NCBI GenBank assembly: GCA_017940465.1
Contig: JAGAYN010000020.1
Location: forward strand, 59,107-123,106
Direction of reading: 5' to 3'
Origin: Bacteroidales bacterium
Lineage (GTDB): Bacteria; Bacteroidota; Bacteroidia; Bacteroidales; P3
Length of the DNA: 64,000 bases
Positions within the stretch are counted from its first letter, which is position 1. Each line of letters starts with the position of its first letter. Both the position numbers and the translations under genes were made by a program. Positions 42,654 through 51,652 of the stretch are shown here, in pieces. The notes beneath the pieces are model-generated. The model did no database searches. It was not told the DNA's origin and was given only the letters and a program-made list of their open reading frames with translations.

Positions 42654-43160
42654 ATGAAACCAGTTGTCAGCATCATCATGGGCAGCACCAGCGACTTGCC
42701 GGTCATGGAGAAAGCCTGCCAGTTCTTCGAGGAGATGGAGATACCGTTTGAGGTGAACGCCCTCTCCGCACACCGCACCCCGCAGGAGGTCTCCGACTTC
42801 GCCCGCAATGCCCAGGGTCGCGGCATCAAGGTCATCATCGCGGGCGCGGGGATGGCGGCCGCGTTGCCGGGCGTCATCGCGGCCGAGACGCCGCTGCCTG
42901 TCATCGGGGTGCCCATCAAGGGCTCGTCGCTCGAGGGCCTGGACGCCACGTTGGCCATCCTGCAGATGCCTCCGGGAATCCCGGTGGCCACGTTGGCCAT
43001 CAACGGGGCCCAGAACGCCGCCATCCTGGCCATGCAGATGATGGCCCTGGGGGACGAGGGGCTGATGCAGAAGTTGGTGGCCTACAAGGCAGGCTTGAAG
43101 AAGAAGATCGTCAAGGCCAACGAGGAACTTGCCGGGTTGAACTATAAATACAAGGTATGA
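42654..43160 (+). CDS. purE: N5-carboxyaminoimidazole ribonucleotide mutase
   Basis: A 168-residue class I PurE, which moves the carboxylate of N5-CAIR to give CAIR in purine synthesis. Motifs: VVSIIMGSTSDLPVMEKACQ, EVNALSAHRTPQEVSDFARN (with catalytic His in SAHR), IIAGAGMAAALPGVIAA, LPVIGVPIKGSSLEGLDATL and IPVATLAINGAQNAAILAMQ. Full length. ATG at 42654 is used; a TTG 21 bases upstream is a weaker option. The stop overlaps the start of the dCMP-deaminase fusion by ATGA, which links the two in nucleotide metabolism. Confidence 0.97.
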   Translation: MKPVVSIIMGSTSDLPVMEKACQFFEEMEIPFEVNALSAHRTPQEVSDFARNAQGRGIKVIIAGAGMAAALPGVIAAETPLPVIGVPIKGSSLEGLDATLAILQMPPGIPVATLAINGAQNAAILAMQMMALGDEGLMQKLVAYKAGLKKKIVKANEELAGLNYKYKV

Positions 43161-44185
43161 TCACCATCGGCATCACAGGCACGTTGGGTGCCGGCAAGGG
43201 CACCATCGTGGACTATCTGGTGAAGAACCGCGGCTTTGTGCACTACAGCGTGCGTGCTTTCCTCACGGAGGAGATCCGGCGGCGGGGGCTGGAGGTGAAC
43301 CGCGACACGATGACGCTCGTGGGCAACGACCTGCGGGCGAGCCATACGCCGTCATGGATTGTGGAGCAACTCTACGGGCAGGCCGCCGCGTCGGGCTGCA
43401 ACTGCATCATCGAGAGTGTGCGCACCCCCGGCGAGGTGGAGGCGCTGCGCGGCAAGCCCAGCTTCTACCTCTTCGCTGTCGACGCCGACGCCCGTGTGCG
43501 CTACGAGCGCGCGGTGCTCCGGGGTTCGGAGACGGACCATATCGATTACGAGACCTTCCTCGCCAACGAGCGGCGCGAGATGGACAACGACGACCCCAAC
43601 AAGCAGAACCTGCGCTACTGCATCGACAACGCGGACTTCCGCTTCGACAACGGGGGCACCATCGAGGAGCTCAATCGGCAGGTGGAGCAGGTGTTGGAGC
43701 AGATTACCTACCGCCGCCCGTCGTGGGACGAGTATTTCATGGAGCTGGCCCATGCCGCCAGCCGGCGCGCCACCTGCGACCGCGGGCGCAGCGGCTGCGT
43801 CATTGTGAAGGACAAGCAGCTGCTGGTCACGGGCTACGTGGGATCGCCCTCGGGCCTGCCGCATTGCGACGAGGTGGGGCACTTGTTCCGCCAGAGCATC
43901 AATCCCGACGGCACGGTGAGCAACCACTGCGTGCGCACCGTCCACGCCGAGCAGAACGCCATTTGCCAGGCGGCGCGTCGCGGCATCGCCCTCGACGGCG
44001 CCACCCTCTACTGCCGCATGACCCCCTGCCGCACCTGTGCCATGCTCATCATCAACTGCGGCATCAAGCGCGTGGTGTGCGAGCGGAAGTACCATGCCGG
44101 TGCCGAGAGCGAGGAGCTCTTCCGCCAGGCGGGCGTCAGGCTGGAATTTTTCCACGACGAGGTGCAGCAATACGCCAACCAGTAG
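43157..44185 (+). CDS. P-loop kinase-like domain fused to dCMP deaminase
   Basis: A 342-residue two-domain protein. Residues 1 to about 185 are a P-loop NTPase of the nucleoside/dephospho-CoA kinase type: ITIGITGTLGAGKGTIVDYL, with RAFLTEEIRRRGLEV and CIIESVRTPGEVEAL. Residues from about 190 on are a zinc-dependent deoxycytidylate deaminase (ComEB type) with VRTVHAEQNAICQAARRG (zinc His and catalytic Glu) and CRMTPCRTCAMLIINCGIKR (the two zinc cysteines). Such fusions are known from yeast Dcd1 and, in longer form, from the phage-defence enzyme AvcD. The overlap with purE suggests a housekeeping role making dUMP for dTMP synthesis. Confidence 0.9.
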   Translation: MITIGITGTLGAGKGTIVDYLVKNRGFVHYSVRAFLTEEIRRRGLEVNRDTMTLVGNDLRASHTPSWIVEQLYGQAAASGCNCIIESVRTPGEVEALRGKPSFYLFAVDADARVRYERAVLRGSETDHIDYETFLANERREMDNDDPNKQNLRYCIDNADFRFDNGGTIEELNRQVEQVLEQITYRRPSWDEYFMELAHAASRRATCDRGRSGCVIVKDKQLLVTGYVGSPSGLPHCDEVGHLFRQSINPDGTVSNHCVRTVHAEQNAICQAARRGIALDGATLYCRMTPCRTCAMLIINCGIKRVVCERKYHAGAESEELFRQAGVRLEFFHDEVQQYANQ

Positions 44186-44200
44186 AGGAGGTGGCGGGGA

Positions 44201-44436
44201 ATGAGACAGGAGGTGATACTTCTGACGGGCGCCAGCAGCGGCATCGGGCATGACGCGGCGGTGGCGCTGGCGAGGCGCGGGCACAGGGTCTATGCCGCCG
44301 CGCCGTGGAGAGCCGCCGTCCGCGGGCGCGTTACCGCACCGGACGCCTCTCGGGAAGCATCGTCTTCATGCACTGGCTGCTGCCCGCCCGCTGGTGGGAC
44401 GCCATGATGCGGCTGGGCGGCAGGATGAAAATGTGA
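44201..44436 (+). pseudogene. Short-chain dehydrogenase remnant with internal deletion and frame change
   Basis: The start reads MRQEVILLTGASSGIGHDAA then VALARRGHRVYAA, the N terminus of a classical SDR with the TGxxxGIG loop. After about 33 codons the frame is lost. In another frame, from about 44314 to the TGA at 44434, the peptide RRPRARYRTGRLSGSIVFMH then WLLPARWWDAMMRLGG resembles the C-terminal end of the same type of SDR. The middle (catalytic Ser-Tyr-Lys part, about 180 residues) is missing. The gene therefore looks like a deletion remnant rather than a functional enzyme. Confidence 0.75.
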
Positions 44437-44524
44437 GAAAAATGAAACAAAACCGCCCCGGTTTCGTTATCCCATAGAGACGGCTTCCCCCGCAGTCTTT
44501 TTCCCCCCTTCCCGGCCTCCGGAA

Positions 44525-44612
44525 GTTATAGAACAGATAAGGAACAGTTATAGAACAGTTATAGAACAGACCTCCAGGATACCTCCAGGATACCTGCCGG
44601 ATACCTGGCGGG
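44525..44612 (+). repeat. Composite 11-bp tandem array, eight units
   Basis: Eight contiguous 11-base units. The first four are GTTATAGAACA, GATAAGGAACA, GTTATAGAACA, GTTATAGAACA; the next four are GACCTCCAGGA, TACCTCCAGGA, TACCTGCCGGA, TACCTGGCGGG. The first block resembles the array at 35510; the second resembles the (GA)TACCT units of the dispersed element. It lies 130-217 bases upstream of the lepA -7 box. The other sequence in the 44437-44777 gap is GC-rich and holds no gene. Confidence 0.95.
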
Positions 44613-44717
44613 TGCCTTGTGTGTGCCGGCCGTTGCCCGGCCGTGTCCCGAGGGGTCCGCGGCCGAAGGGCTGGGATGTGCCCCGTGTGCGGTTCCGGTC
44701 GACGGGCGGAAAATAAA

Positions 44718-44749
44718 TTTTGCCGTGTCGGAATTTCTTTGTAATTTTG
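44718..44749 (+). promoter_or_regulatory. Promoter of lepA
   Basis: TTTTG (44718-44722) and TAATTTTG (44742-44749) are 19 bases apart, followed by CATTTTTG. The ATG is 28 bases further on. Confidence 0.85.
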
Positions 44750-44777
44750 CATTTTTGATTACCGACACTACCGACCG

Positions 44778-46553
44778 ATGAAGAACATACGCAACTTCTG
44801 CATCATAGCCCACATAGACCACGGCAAGAGCACGCTGGCCGACCGCCTGCTGGAGGTGACCAACACCGTCAGCCAGCGCGACATGCAGGACCAGGTGCTG
44901 GACGACATGGACCTGGAGAAGGAGCGCGGCATCACCATCAAGAGCCACGCCATCCAGATGCAGTACAAGGAATACACGCTCAATCTTATCGACACTCCCG
45001 GGCATGTGGACTTCAGCTACGAGGTCAGCCGTGCCATAGCCGCCTGCGAGGGGGCCCTCCTCGTTGTCGATGCCACCCAGGGCATCCAGGCGCAGACTAT
45101 CTCCAACCTCTACCTCGCCCTGGAGAACGACCTCGAAATCATCCCCGTGATGAACAAGATAGACCTCGACAGCGCCATGCCCGACGAGGTGGCGGACGAG
45201 ATAGTGGACCTGCTGGGCTGCTCGCACGACGACATCTTGCGCTGCTCGGCCAAGACGGGTATGGGCGTGCAGGAGATACTGGATGCCATCGTCAGCCGCA
45301 TCCCGGCCCCGCAGGGCGACCCCGCGGCACCGCTCCAGGCGCTGGTGTTCGACTCGGTGTTCAACCCCTTCCGCGGCATCATCAGCTACTTCCGCATCAT
45401 GAACGGCACGCTGAAGACGGGCGAGCATGTGAAGTTCTACAGCACCGGCCGCGAGTATGACGCCGACGAGATCGGCGTGCTGCGCCTCAACATGGAGCCG
45501 CGCAAGGAGCTGCAGGCCGGCAACGTGGGCTATATCATCAGCGGCATCAAGAGCAGCAAGGAGGTGCGCGTGGGCGACACCATCACCCATGTGGCCACGC
45601 CTTGCGAACAGCCTATCGAGGGATTCGAGGCGGTGAAGCCGATGGTCTTCGCCGGTGTCTATCCGGTGGACACGGACGACTACGAGGAGTTGCGAGCCAG
45701 CATCGAGAAATTGCAGCTCAACGACGCCTCGCTCACCTTCGAGCCGGAGTCGTCGCTGGCCCTCGGCTTCGGCTTCCGCTGCGGTTTCCTCGGCCTGCTG
45801 CACATGGAAATTATCCAGGAGCGCCTCACGCGGGAGTTCAACATGGACGTCATCACCACGGTGCCCAACGTGCAATACAAGATCAAACTCACCAACGGCA
45901 CCGAACTCAACGTCTACAACCCCTCCGGCATGCCCGAACCGAACAACATCGCCGAGGTGTACGAACCCTACATCCATGCCCAGATCATCACCAAGGCCGA
46001 CTTCATAGGGCCCGTGATAAAGCTCTGCATGGACAAGCGCGGTATCCTCAAGAACCAGAACTACCTCACCACCGACCGCATCGAAATCACCTTCGACCTG
46101 CCGCTGGGCGAGGTGGTGTTCGACTTCTACGACAAGCTGAAGTCCATCTCCAAAGGCTACGCCTCGTTCGACTACTACGTCAATGGCTACCAGCCGTCCA
46201 AGCTGGTCAAGCTGGAGATACTGCTCAATGGCGACCCGGTGGACGCCCTGTCCACGCTGACCTACGTGGACAACGCCTACCCCATCGGCCGCAAGATGTG
46301 CGAGAAACTCAAGGACCTCATCCCGAGGCAGCAGTTCGATGTGGCCATACAGGCCGCCATCGGCAGCAAGATTATCGCCCGCGAGACTGTGCGCCAGGTG
46401 CGGAAGGACGTGACGGCCAAGTGCTATGGCGGCGACATCACGCGCAAACGCAAGCTGTTGGAGAAGCAGAAGGAGGGCAAGAAGCGTATGCGCCAGGTGG
46501 GCAATGTGGAGGTGCCGCAGAGCGCCTTCCTGGCAGTGTTGAAATTAGATTGA
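44778..46553 (+). CDS. lepA: Elongation factor 4 (LepA)
   Basis: A 591-residue translational GTPase that acts on stalled or mistranslocated ribosomes. G-domain motifs: [20 protein letters not shown] (G1), [11 protein letters not shown] (G2), [20 protein letters not shown] (G3), [13 protein letters not shown] (G4) and [16 protein letters not shown] (G5). The LepA-specific C-terminal domain is present, with [38 protein letters not shown] and [19 protein letters not shown]. Normal length. It is followed 21 bases later by a small lipoprotein gene and then a terminator. Confidence 0.99.
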   Translation: MKNIRNFCIIAHIDHGKSTLADRLLEVTNTVSQRDMQDQVLDDMDLEKERGITIKSHAIQMQYKEYTLNLIDTPGHVDFSYEVSRAIAACEGALLVVDATQGIQAQTISNLYLALENDLEIIPVMNKIDLDSAMPDEVADEIVDLLGCSHDDILRCSAKTGMGVQEILDAIVSRIPAPQGDPAAPLQALVFDSVFNPFRGIISYFRIMNGTLKTGEHVKFYSTGREYDADEIGVLRLNMEPRKELQAGNVGYIISGIKSSKEVRVGDTITHVATPCEQPIEGFEAVKPMVFAGVYPVDTDDYEELRASIEKLQLNDASLTFEPESSLALGFGFRCGFLGLLHMEIIQERLTREFNMDVITTVPNVQYKIKLTNGTELNVYNPSGMPEPNNIAEVYEPYIHAQIITKADFIGPVIKLCMDKRGILKNQNYLTTDRIEITFDLPLGEVVFDFYDKLKSISKGYASFDYYVNGYQPSKLVKLEILLNGDPVDALSTLTYVDNAYPIGRKMCEKLKDLIPRQQFDVAIQAAIGSKIIARETVRQVRKDVTAKCYGGDITRKRKLLEKQKEGKKRMRQVGNVEVPQSAFLAVLKLD

Positions 46554-46574
46554 CAATCAAATATCAGAAACAGT

Positions 46575-47117
46575 ATGAAAAAGGTAACCAAACTCCTGGC
46601 CATGGCCTTGATGCTGGCCGGTGCCGCCTTCGGAGCGGCTTGCGGAAACGATGACGACAAGCCCACGCCGCCTCCCCCCCTCACATGGGAAAATCCCGAT
46701 CCGTCCGACTACACCTCGTCGGGCACCTATGCCATGCATTATCAGAACAAACCGCTCCCCACCGGCAACACGATTGAATACCGCATCACCGAGGCTGACT
46801 TCTCCACGGAGCAGGCCATTGTGATGCTGATAATAGAGAACAAGACCTCTCAGGACGAGGTCACGTCGCAGGGAATAGAACTCCTGGAGGGCCCCGAAGC
46901 CTTGAGGAATGTCGATATCTGTGGCGCCGGTTCCTGCCCGTGGGACGGGAACCCCTATATCCTCGAGCCGGGAATCAACAACGAAAAGTTTCTGGCCATC
47001 GAGTTCGACCCCAATACAGTGGCCCGCCCCTACACCGCGCTCTATAAGGTGACGGTCGGCAAGGGCCGCCGCATGGAGGACCCCGAGGTGGTCTTCATGC
47101 GCGTCATTGCCGAGTAG
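46575..47117 (+). CDS. Small predicted lipoprotein, unknown function
   Basis: A 180-residue lipoprotein I do not recognise. The signal peptide MKKVTKLLAMALMLAGAAFG ends in a lipobox with Cys at about residue 23 (GAAC), followed by GNDDDKPTPPPP, an acidic then proline-rich linker. The mature domain contains two cysteines in CGAGSCPWDGNPY that could form a disulfide, and ends YKVTVGKGRRMEDPEVVFMR. It is probably co-transcribed with lepA (21 bases apart), which is unusual for a surface protein, and ends at a terminator-like hairpin. Confidence 0.85.
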   Translation: MKKVTKLLAMALMLAGAAFGAACGNDDDKPTPPPPLTWENPDPSDYTSSGTYAMHYQNKPLPTGNTIEYRITEADFSTEQAIVMLIIENKTSQDEVTSQGIELLEGPEALRNVDICGAGSCPWDGNPYILEPGINNEKFLAIEFDPNTVARPYTALYKVTVGKGRRMEDPEVVFMRVIAE

Positions 47118-47178
47118 GTCGCTGAGCGTTATCGACTTACCGTACGCTCCAGTGGCTTCATCTACTCTGGTGCCATCG

Positions 47179-47216
47179 GCCTCCGTCCCGTACATCGCGG
47201 CGGAGGCTTTCTCTTT
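47179..47216 (+). terminator. Terminator after lepA and the small lipoprotein
   Basis: GCCTCCG (47179-47185) pairs with CGGAGGC (47201-47207) around a 15-base loop, followed by TTTCTCTTT. The stem is short, so strength is moderate. Confidence 0.6.
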
Positions 47217-47301
47217 CCGCAGGCAGGGGCTGGGCCCGGAATATAAAAATAGACCTGCGGCACAATAAAAGAACAGGGTTGGCGTTAGGAGAAGTTACTA
47301 T

Positions 47302-49164
47302 ATGTCCAACAAGTACTCCGACCGAAGTCATGTGGTGAGGATCATCTTCATTACGGTGGGCGTCCTCTTCATAGGTCGCCTGGCGGTACTGCAGTTGTTC
47401 AATTCCAAGTACAAGGACCTGGCCGAGATGCAGTCGTTGCGCAACGTGACGCAGTATCCGGCCCGTGGATTCATCTACGACCGCCATGGCGAACTGCTGG
47501 TGCACAACGAGGCCGTCTATGACCTTATGGTCATCCCCCGCATGACGAAGGGTATGGATACGCTCTACTTCTGCCGTTGCCTCGGCATCACACGCGAGGA
47601 TTTCGAGGAGCGGATGCGCAAGGCGAACAAGTACTCCCCCTACTCGGCATCCGTCTTCATGAAGCAGATTTCGAAGGAGGAGTATGCCAAGTTCGAGAAC
47701 AAGATGTTCCGTTTCAAAGGCTTCTACATCTCGCAGCGCACCCTGCGTATTTACGACCGCCCGATAGCGGCCCAGGTGCTGGGCTATGTGGGCGAGGTGG
47801 ATCAGGCCGATCTGGACCGTGATTCCTACTACAGGCGTGGCGACTATATCGGGAAGAGCGGCCTCGAGAAGAGCTATGAAGAGGTGATACGCGGTGTGAA
47901 GGGCAAGAAGGTGATGCATGTGGACGTGCACAACCGCGAGATTGGCCCCTACCAGGGCGGTGCATTCGACACGATGCCCGTAGAAGGAGCCAACTTGTAC
48001 ACCACCCTGGACGCCGACCTGCAGCAGTATGCCGAGGAGTTGATGGCCAACAAACGCGGCTGTGTGGTGGCGCTTGAGCCCTCCACGGGTGAGGTGCTGG
48101 CCATGGTCTCGGCTCCCACCTACGACCCCAACCTCCTGGTGGGTCGAGTGCGGGGCGAGAACTACAAGCAGTTGAACGCCGACTTGGCCAAGCCGATGCT
48201 CAACCGGGCCCTGATGGGGCAGTACCCGCCAGGTTCGATATTCAAGGTGGCACAGTCGGTGGTGGCGTTGGATTTAGGTGTGATTACCCCCGGCACAGGC
48301 TTTGCCTGCGACAAGAGCCTCGTCGGATGCCACGGCCACCCCTCTGCCATGTCGGTGCGCGAAGCCATCAAGATGTCCTGCAACCCCTATTTCTATCATG
48401 TTTACAGACGCGTCATACAGCAAGGGAAATACCGCAGTCCGCAAAAGGATTCGCAGTATGGCCTCACGGTGTGGCGCGAATATATGCTGCGTATGGGCTT
48501 CGGTCAGCGCTTGCCGGTCGACCTGCCCCGTGCTGGCATGTCGAAAGGCAACATCCCGGACACTGCTTTCTACAACAAATGGTACGGCAAGGAGCGCTGG
48601 TCGTTCTCCACGATCTACTCCAACTCCATAGGGCAGGGCGAGGTGACCGTGGTGCCAATCCAGATGGCCAATCTGGCCGCCACGGTGGCCAACCGCGGCT
48701 ATTACATCACCCCCCACGTGGTGCGCTTCTACGGGCCCGATTCGACCCGCAACGAGGAGTACTACACGCGCCACGAGACAGGCATCAGGCGTGAGTACTT
48801 CGACGTGGCGGCCGACGGCATGTACGACGTGGTGCACGTGGCCGGAGGCACCGGGCGCCGCGCCAAGGTGGACGGATTGGATGTCTGCGGCAAGACCGGC
48901 ACCGCCGAGAACTACGGCAACGACCACTCCGTCTTCATCGCCTTTGCCCCGAAAAACAACCCCCAAATAGCCCTGGCCGTCTATGTGGAGAATGCGCAGG
49001 GCGGCGGTGGCACCTGGGCCGCTCCCATCGCAGGCCTCATCATTGAGAAGTATATCAACGGCGAGGTGGCCCGCAAGGACGTGGAGAAACAGTACAGGGA
49101 GGTGAATCCCTGCCAGAAACTCCCTCTGACCCGCCGGGTGAAAAAAGTGAAAAAGAGAAGGTGA
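47302..49164 (+). CDS. mrdA: Penicillin-binding protein 2
   Basis: A 620-residue class B transpeptidase for cell elongation. One N-terminal helix (VVRIIFITVGVLFIGRLAVL) anchors it. The dimerisation domain starts RNVTQYPARGFIYDRHGELL; the transpeptidase has PPGSIFKVAQSV (SxxK, Ser near residue 312), MSCNPYFYHV (SxN) and VCGKTGTAENYG (KTG near residue 530). The C-terminal basic tail ([10 protein letters not shown]) is cytoplasm-like but short. It overlaps rodA by ATGA; the PBP2-RodA pair forms the elongasome synthase. No mreBCD gene is in the window just upstream; a small lipoprotein and terminator precede it. Confidence 0.97.
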   Translation: MSNKYSDRSHVVRIIFITVGVLFIGRLAVLQLFNSKYKDLAEMQSLRNVTQYPARGFIYDRHGELLVHNEAVYDLMVIPRMTKGMDTLYFCRCLGITREDFEERMRKANKYSPYSASVFMKQISKEEYAKFENKMFRFKGFYISQRTLRIYDRPIAAQVLGYVGEVDQADLDRDSYYRRGDYIGKSGLEKSYEEVIRGVKGKKVMHVDVHNREIGPYQGGAFDTMPVEGANLYTTLDADLQQYAEELMANKRGCVVALEPSTGEVLAMVSAPTYDPNLLVGRVRGENYKQLNADLAKPMLNRALMGQYPPGSIFKVAQSVVALDLGVITPGTGFACDKSLVGCHGHPSAMSVREAIKMSCNPYFYHVYRRVIQQGKYRSPQKDSQYGLTVWREYMLRMGFGQRLPVDLPRAGMSKGNIPDTAFYNKWYGKERWSFSTIYSNSIGQGEVTVVPIQMANLAATVANRGYYITPHVVRFYGPDSTRNEEYYTRHETGIRREYFDVAADGMYDVVHVAGGTGRRAKVDGLDVCGKTGTAENYGNDHSVFIAFAPKNNPQIALAVYVENAQGGGGTWAAPIAGLIIEKYINGEVARKDVEKQYREVNPCQKLPLTRRVKKVKKRR

Positions 49165-50420
49165 TGTATCAGGAACGACTGAAGATAGACTGGATTATGG
49201 TGGCGCTCTACCTTGTCATCGTGCTCTTCGGGTGGATGAACATCTACTCGGCCTGCTACGACGAGGCTCATGCGTCGGTGCTCGACTTTGGGCAGTTCTA
49301 CGGCAAGCAGTTGGTGTGGATGGGGGCGGCGTTTCTCACGGCGGCAATCATCTTGCTGACCGAGCCGAGGGTGTTCTCCAACACGGCCTACGCCATCTAC
49401 GGCGGGGTGCTGGTGCTGCTGGTGCTGGTGCTGTTTTTAGCCATCACGGTCAATGGCGGCAAGTCGTGGATCCCGTTGGGCGGTTTCCGCTTCCAGCCGT
49501 CGGAGTTTGCCAAGTTTGCCACGGCGTTGGCGGTGGCAAAGTACCTTTCTGCCATCGATGTCGACTTGCGCGACCTGCGGACCAAGCTTGCGGTGCTGGC
49601 CATCATGGCGGTGCCGGCGGCGCTGGTGTTCCTGCAGCACGACACGGGCACGGCGCTGGTGTTCCTGAGCTTCATTTTCCCACTCTTCCGCGAGGGGTTG
49701 TCCGGCGCGGTGATGGTGGTGGGCGTGGTCGCCATAGCGCTGTTTGTGCTGGCCCTGCTGGTCAACAAGTACATCCTGCTGGGCGGCCTGCTGCTGCTGG
49801 CGGTGCTGTATCTTTTCGTGTGGCTCAACAAGCGTTCTTCGCGCGATTACTGGCGCGCCGCCGGTGTGCTGCTGGTGTGTGCCGCCTTCATCTTTTCGGT
49901 CGACTTTGTGTTCCACCACGTGCTGGAGTCCCATCAGCGCGAGCGTATCGAGGTGCTGCTGGGGCAGAGCGACGACCTCCAGGGGTCGGGCTACAACGTG
50001 CACCAGTCGAAAATCGCCATCGGCAGCGGCGGCATCGTGGGCAAGGGTTTCCTGCGTGGCACCGTCACCAAGGCCAACTTCGTTCCAGAGAAGCATACCG
50101 ACTTCATTTTCTGCACCGTGGGAGAGGAGTGGGGCTTTGTGGGATGCGTGGTGCTGCTGGTGCTCTACAACCTGCTGCTGCAGCGCCTGGTTGTCATGGC
50201 CGAGCGGCAGCGGTCGCCCTTCTCGCGCATCTATGGCTACTGTGTGGCCAGCATCCTTTTCATGCATCTTTTTGTCAATGTGGGCATGGTGATAGGGCTG
50301 GTGCCGGTCATCGGCATCCCGCTGCCGTTCTTCTCCTACGGCGGCTCGTCGCTCCTGGCGTTCACCATCCTGCTTTTCATATTCATCAGGCAAGACGCCT
50401 CTAAAAATCAATTGCTATAA
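49161..50420 (+). CDS. rodA: Rod-shape peptidoglycan glycosyltransferase RodA
   Basis: A 419-residue SEDS-family polymerase that works with PBP2. About ten transmembrane segments are visible; family landmarks are [20 protein letters not shown] near residue 100, [20 protein letters not shown] (with the catalytic-loop Asp region), [40 protein letters not shown] and [17 protein letters not shown] at the end. The length is slightly above E. coli RodA. ATGA overlap with mrdA and a one-base overlap (TAATG) with clpX make an operon. Confidence 0.97.
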   Translation: MMYQERLKIDWIMVALYLVIVLFGWMNIYSACYDEAHASVLDFGQFYGKQLVWMGAAFLTAAIILLTEPRVFSNTAYAIYGGVLVLLVLVLFLAITVNGGKSWIPLGGFRFQPSEFAKFATALAVAKYLSAIDVDLRDLRTKLAVLAIMAVPAALVFLQHDTGTALVFLSFIFPLFREGLSGAVMVVGVVAIALFVLALLVNKYILLGGLLLLAVLYLFVWLNKRSSRDYWRAAGVLLVCAAFIFSVDFVFHHVLESHQRERIEVLLGQSDDLQGSGYNVHQSKIAIGSGGIVGKGFLRGTVTKANFVPEKHTDFIFCTVGEEWGFVGCVVLLVLYNLLLQRLVVMAERQRSPFSRIYGYCVASILFMHLFVNVGMVIGLVPVIGIPLPFFSYGGSSLLAFTILLFIFIRQDASKNQLL

Positions 50421-51640
50421 TGTCCAAGAAACCCACCCACGAAGAGCATTGCTCCTTCTGCGGCCGTTCGGCCTCGCAGGCGGGCATGCTGCTGTCCGGC
50501 CTCGAAGGCTTCATCTGCCAGAGTTGCAACGACCAGGCCAACCGCATATTCCGCGGGCAGGGCGCCCCCGCCCCGAGCCGCGAATTCCAAATACAGGATG
50601 CCGACATCCCGCGTCCGCAGGAAATCAAGCAGTTCCTGGACCAGTATGTCATCGGGCAGGACGATGCCAAGCGTGTCCTCGCCGTAGCCGTGTACAATCA
50701 CTACAAGCGCCTGAAATACAATGCGGAGCATGGCGACGAGAACGATGTGGAAATCGAGAAGTCCAACATCATCCTGGTGGGCGAGACCGGGACGGGCAAG
50801 ACCCTCTTGGCGCGCACCATCGCGCGGCTGCTCAAGGTGCCTTTCTGCATTGCCGACGCCACCACGCTGACCGAGGCTGGCTATGTGGGCGACGACGTGG
50901 AGAACGTCCTTGTGCGCCTGCTGCAGGCTGCCGACTACGACGTGGCCGCCGCCCAGCGCGGCATCGTCTTCATCGACGAGATAGACAAGATAGCCCGCAA
51001 GAGCGAGAACACCTCCATCACACGTGACGTCAGCGGCGAGGGGGTGCAGCAGGCCCTGCTCAAGTTGCTCGAGGGGGCCGAGGTCACCGTGCCGCCCGAG
51101 GGTGGACGCAAGCATCCCGAGCAGAAACTCATCACCATCAACACGCGCAACATCCTCTTCGTCTGCGGCGGCGCTTTCGACGGGGTGGAGCGCGCCATCG
51201 CCGCCCGTGTGGGCACCACCGCCATCGGATTCAAGGACAACGAGGCCCGCCGGCAGTACGACCGCAAGAACCTGCTGCAGTACGTGCAGCCGATGGACCT
51301 CAAGAAGTTCGGCCTCATCCCCGAACTCGTGGGCCGCTTCCCAGTGCTCACCTACCTGCAGCCGCTGGACCGCGACGCGCTGCGCCGCATCCTCACCGAG
51401 CCCAAGAACGCCCTCGTGAAGCAGTATCAGGCACTGTTCCGCATGGATGGCGTGGAACTGCAGTTCGCGCCGGAGGTGCTGGACTTGGTGGTCGACCGCG
51501 CCGTCGAGTACAAACTTGGCGCCCGTGGCCTGCGCTCCATCATGGAAGGCATCATGACCGACCTCATGTTCGACCTCCCCCGCCAGCCCCGCGGCACCAC
51601 CTTCACCCTCACCGCCGATATGGCCAAGGAGAAGTTATAA
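50420..51640 (+). CDS. clpX: ATP-dependent protease ATPase subunit ClpX
   Basis: A 406-residue AAA+ unfoldase. The N-terminal zinc-binding domain has CSFCGRS and CQSCND. The ATPase part shows [20 protein letters not shown] (Walker A), the pore loop [23 protein letters not shown] (Walker B), [12 protein letters not shown] and [14 protein letters not shown] (sensor 2). IGFKDN near residue 272 takes the place of the ClpP-binding IGF loop. It starts within the rodA stop. No clpP is next to it in the window. Confidence 0.98.
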   Translation: MSKKPTHEEHCSFCGRSASQAGMLLSGLEGFICQSCNDQANRIFRGQGAPAPSREFQIQDADIPRPQEIKQFLDQYVIGQDDAKRVLAVAVYNHYKRLKYNAEHGDENDVEIEKSNIILVGETGTGKTLLARTIARLLKVPFCIADATTLTEAGYVGDDVENVLVRLLQAADYDVAAAQRGIVFIDEIDKIARKSENTSITRDVSGEGVQQALLKLLEGAEVTVPPEGGRKHPEQKLITINTRNILFVCGGAFDGVERAIAARVGTTAIGFKDNEARRQYDRKNLLQYVQPMDLKKFGLIPELVGRFPVLTYLQPLDRDALRRILTEPKNALVKQYQALFRMDGVELQFAPEVLDLVVDRAVEYKLGARGLRSIMEGIMTDLMFDLPRQPRGTTFTLTADMAKEKL

Positions 51641-51652
51641 GCACCGAAGAGT

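Noticed and set aside
44525-44612. CRISPR array
   Set aside because: The units are only 11 bases and contiguous, with no spacers, and no cas gene is nearby.
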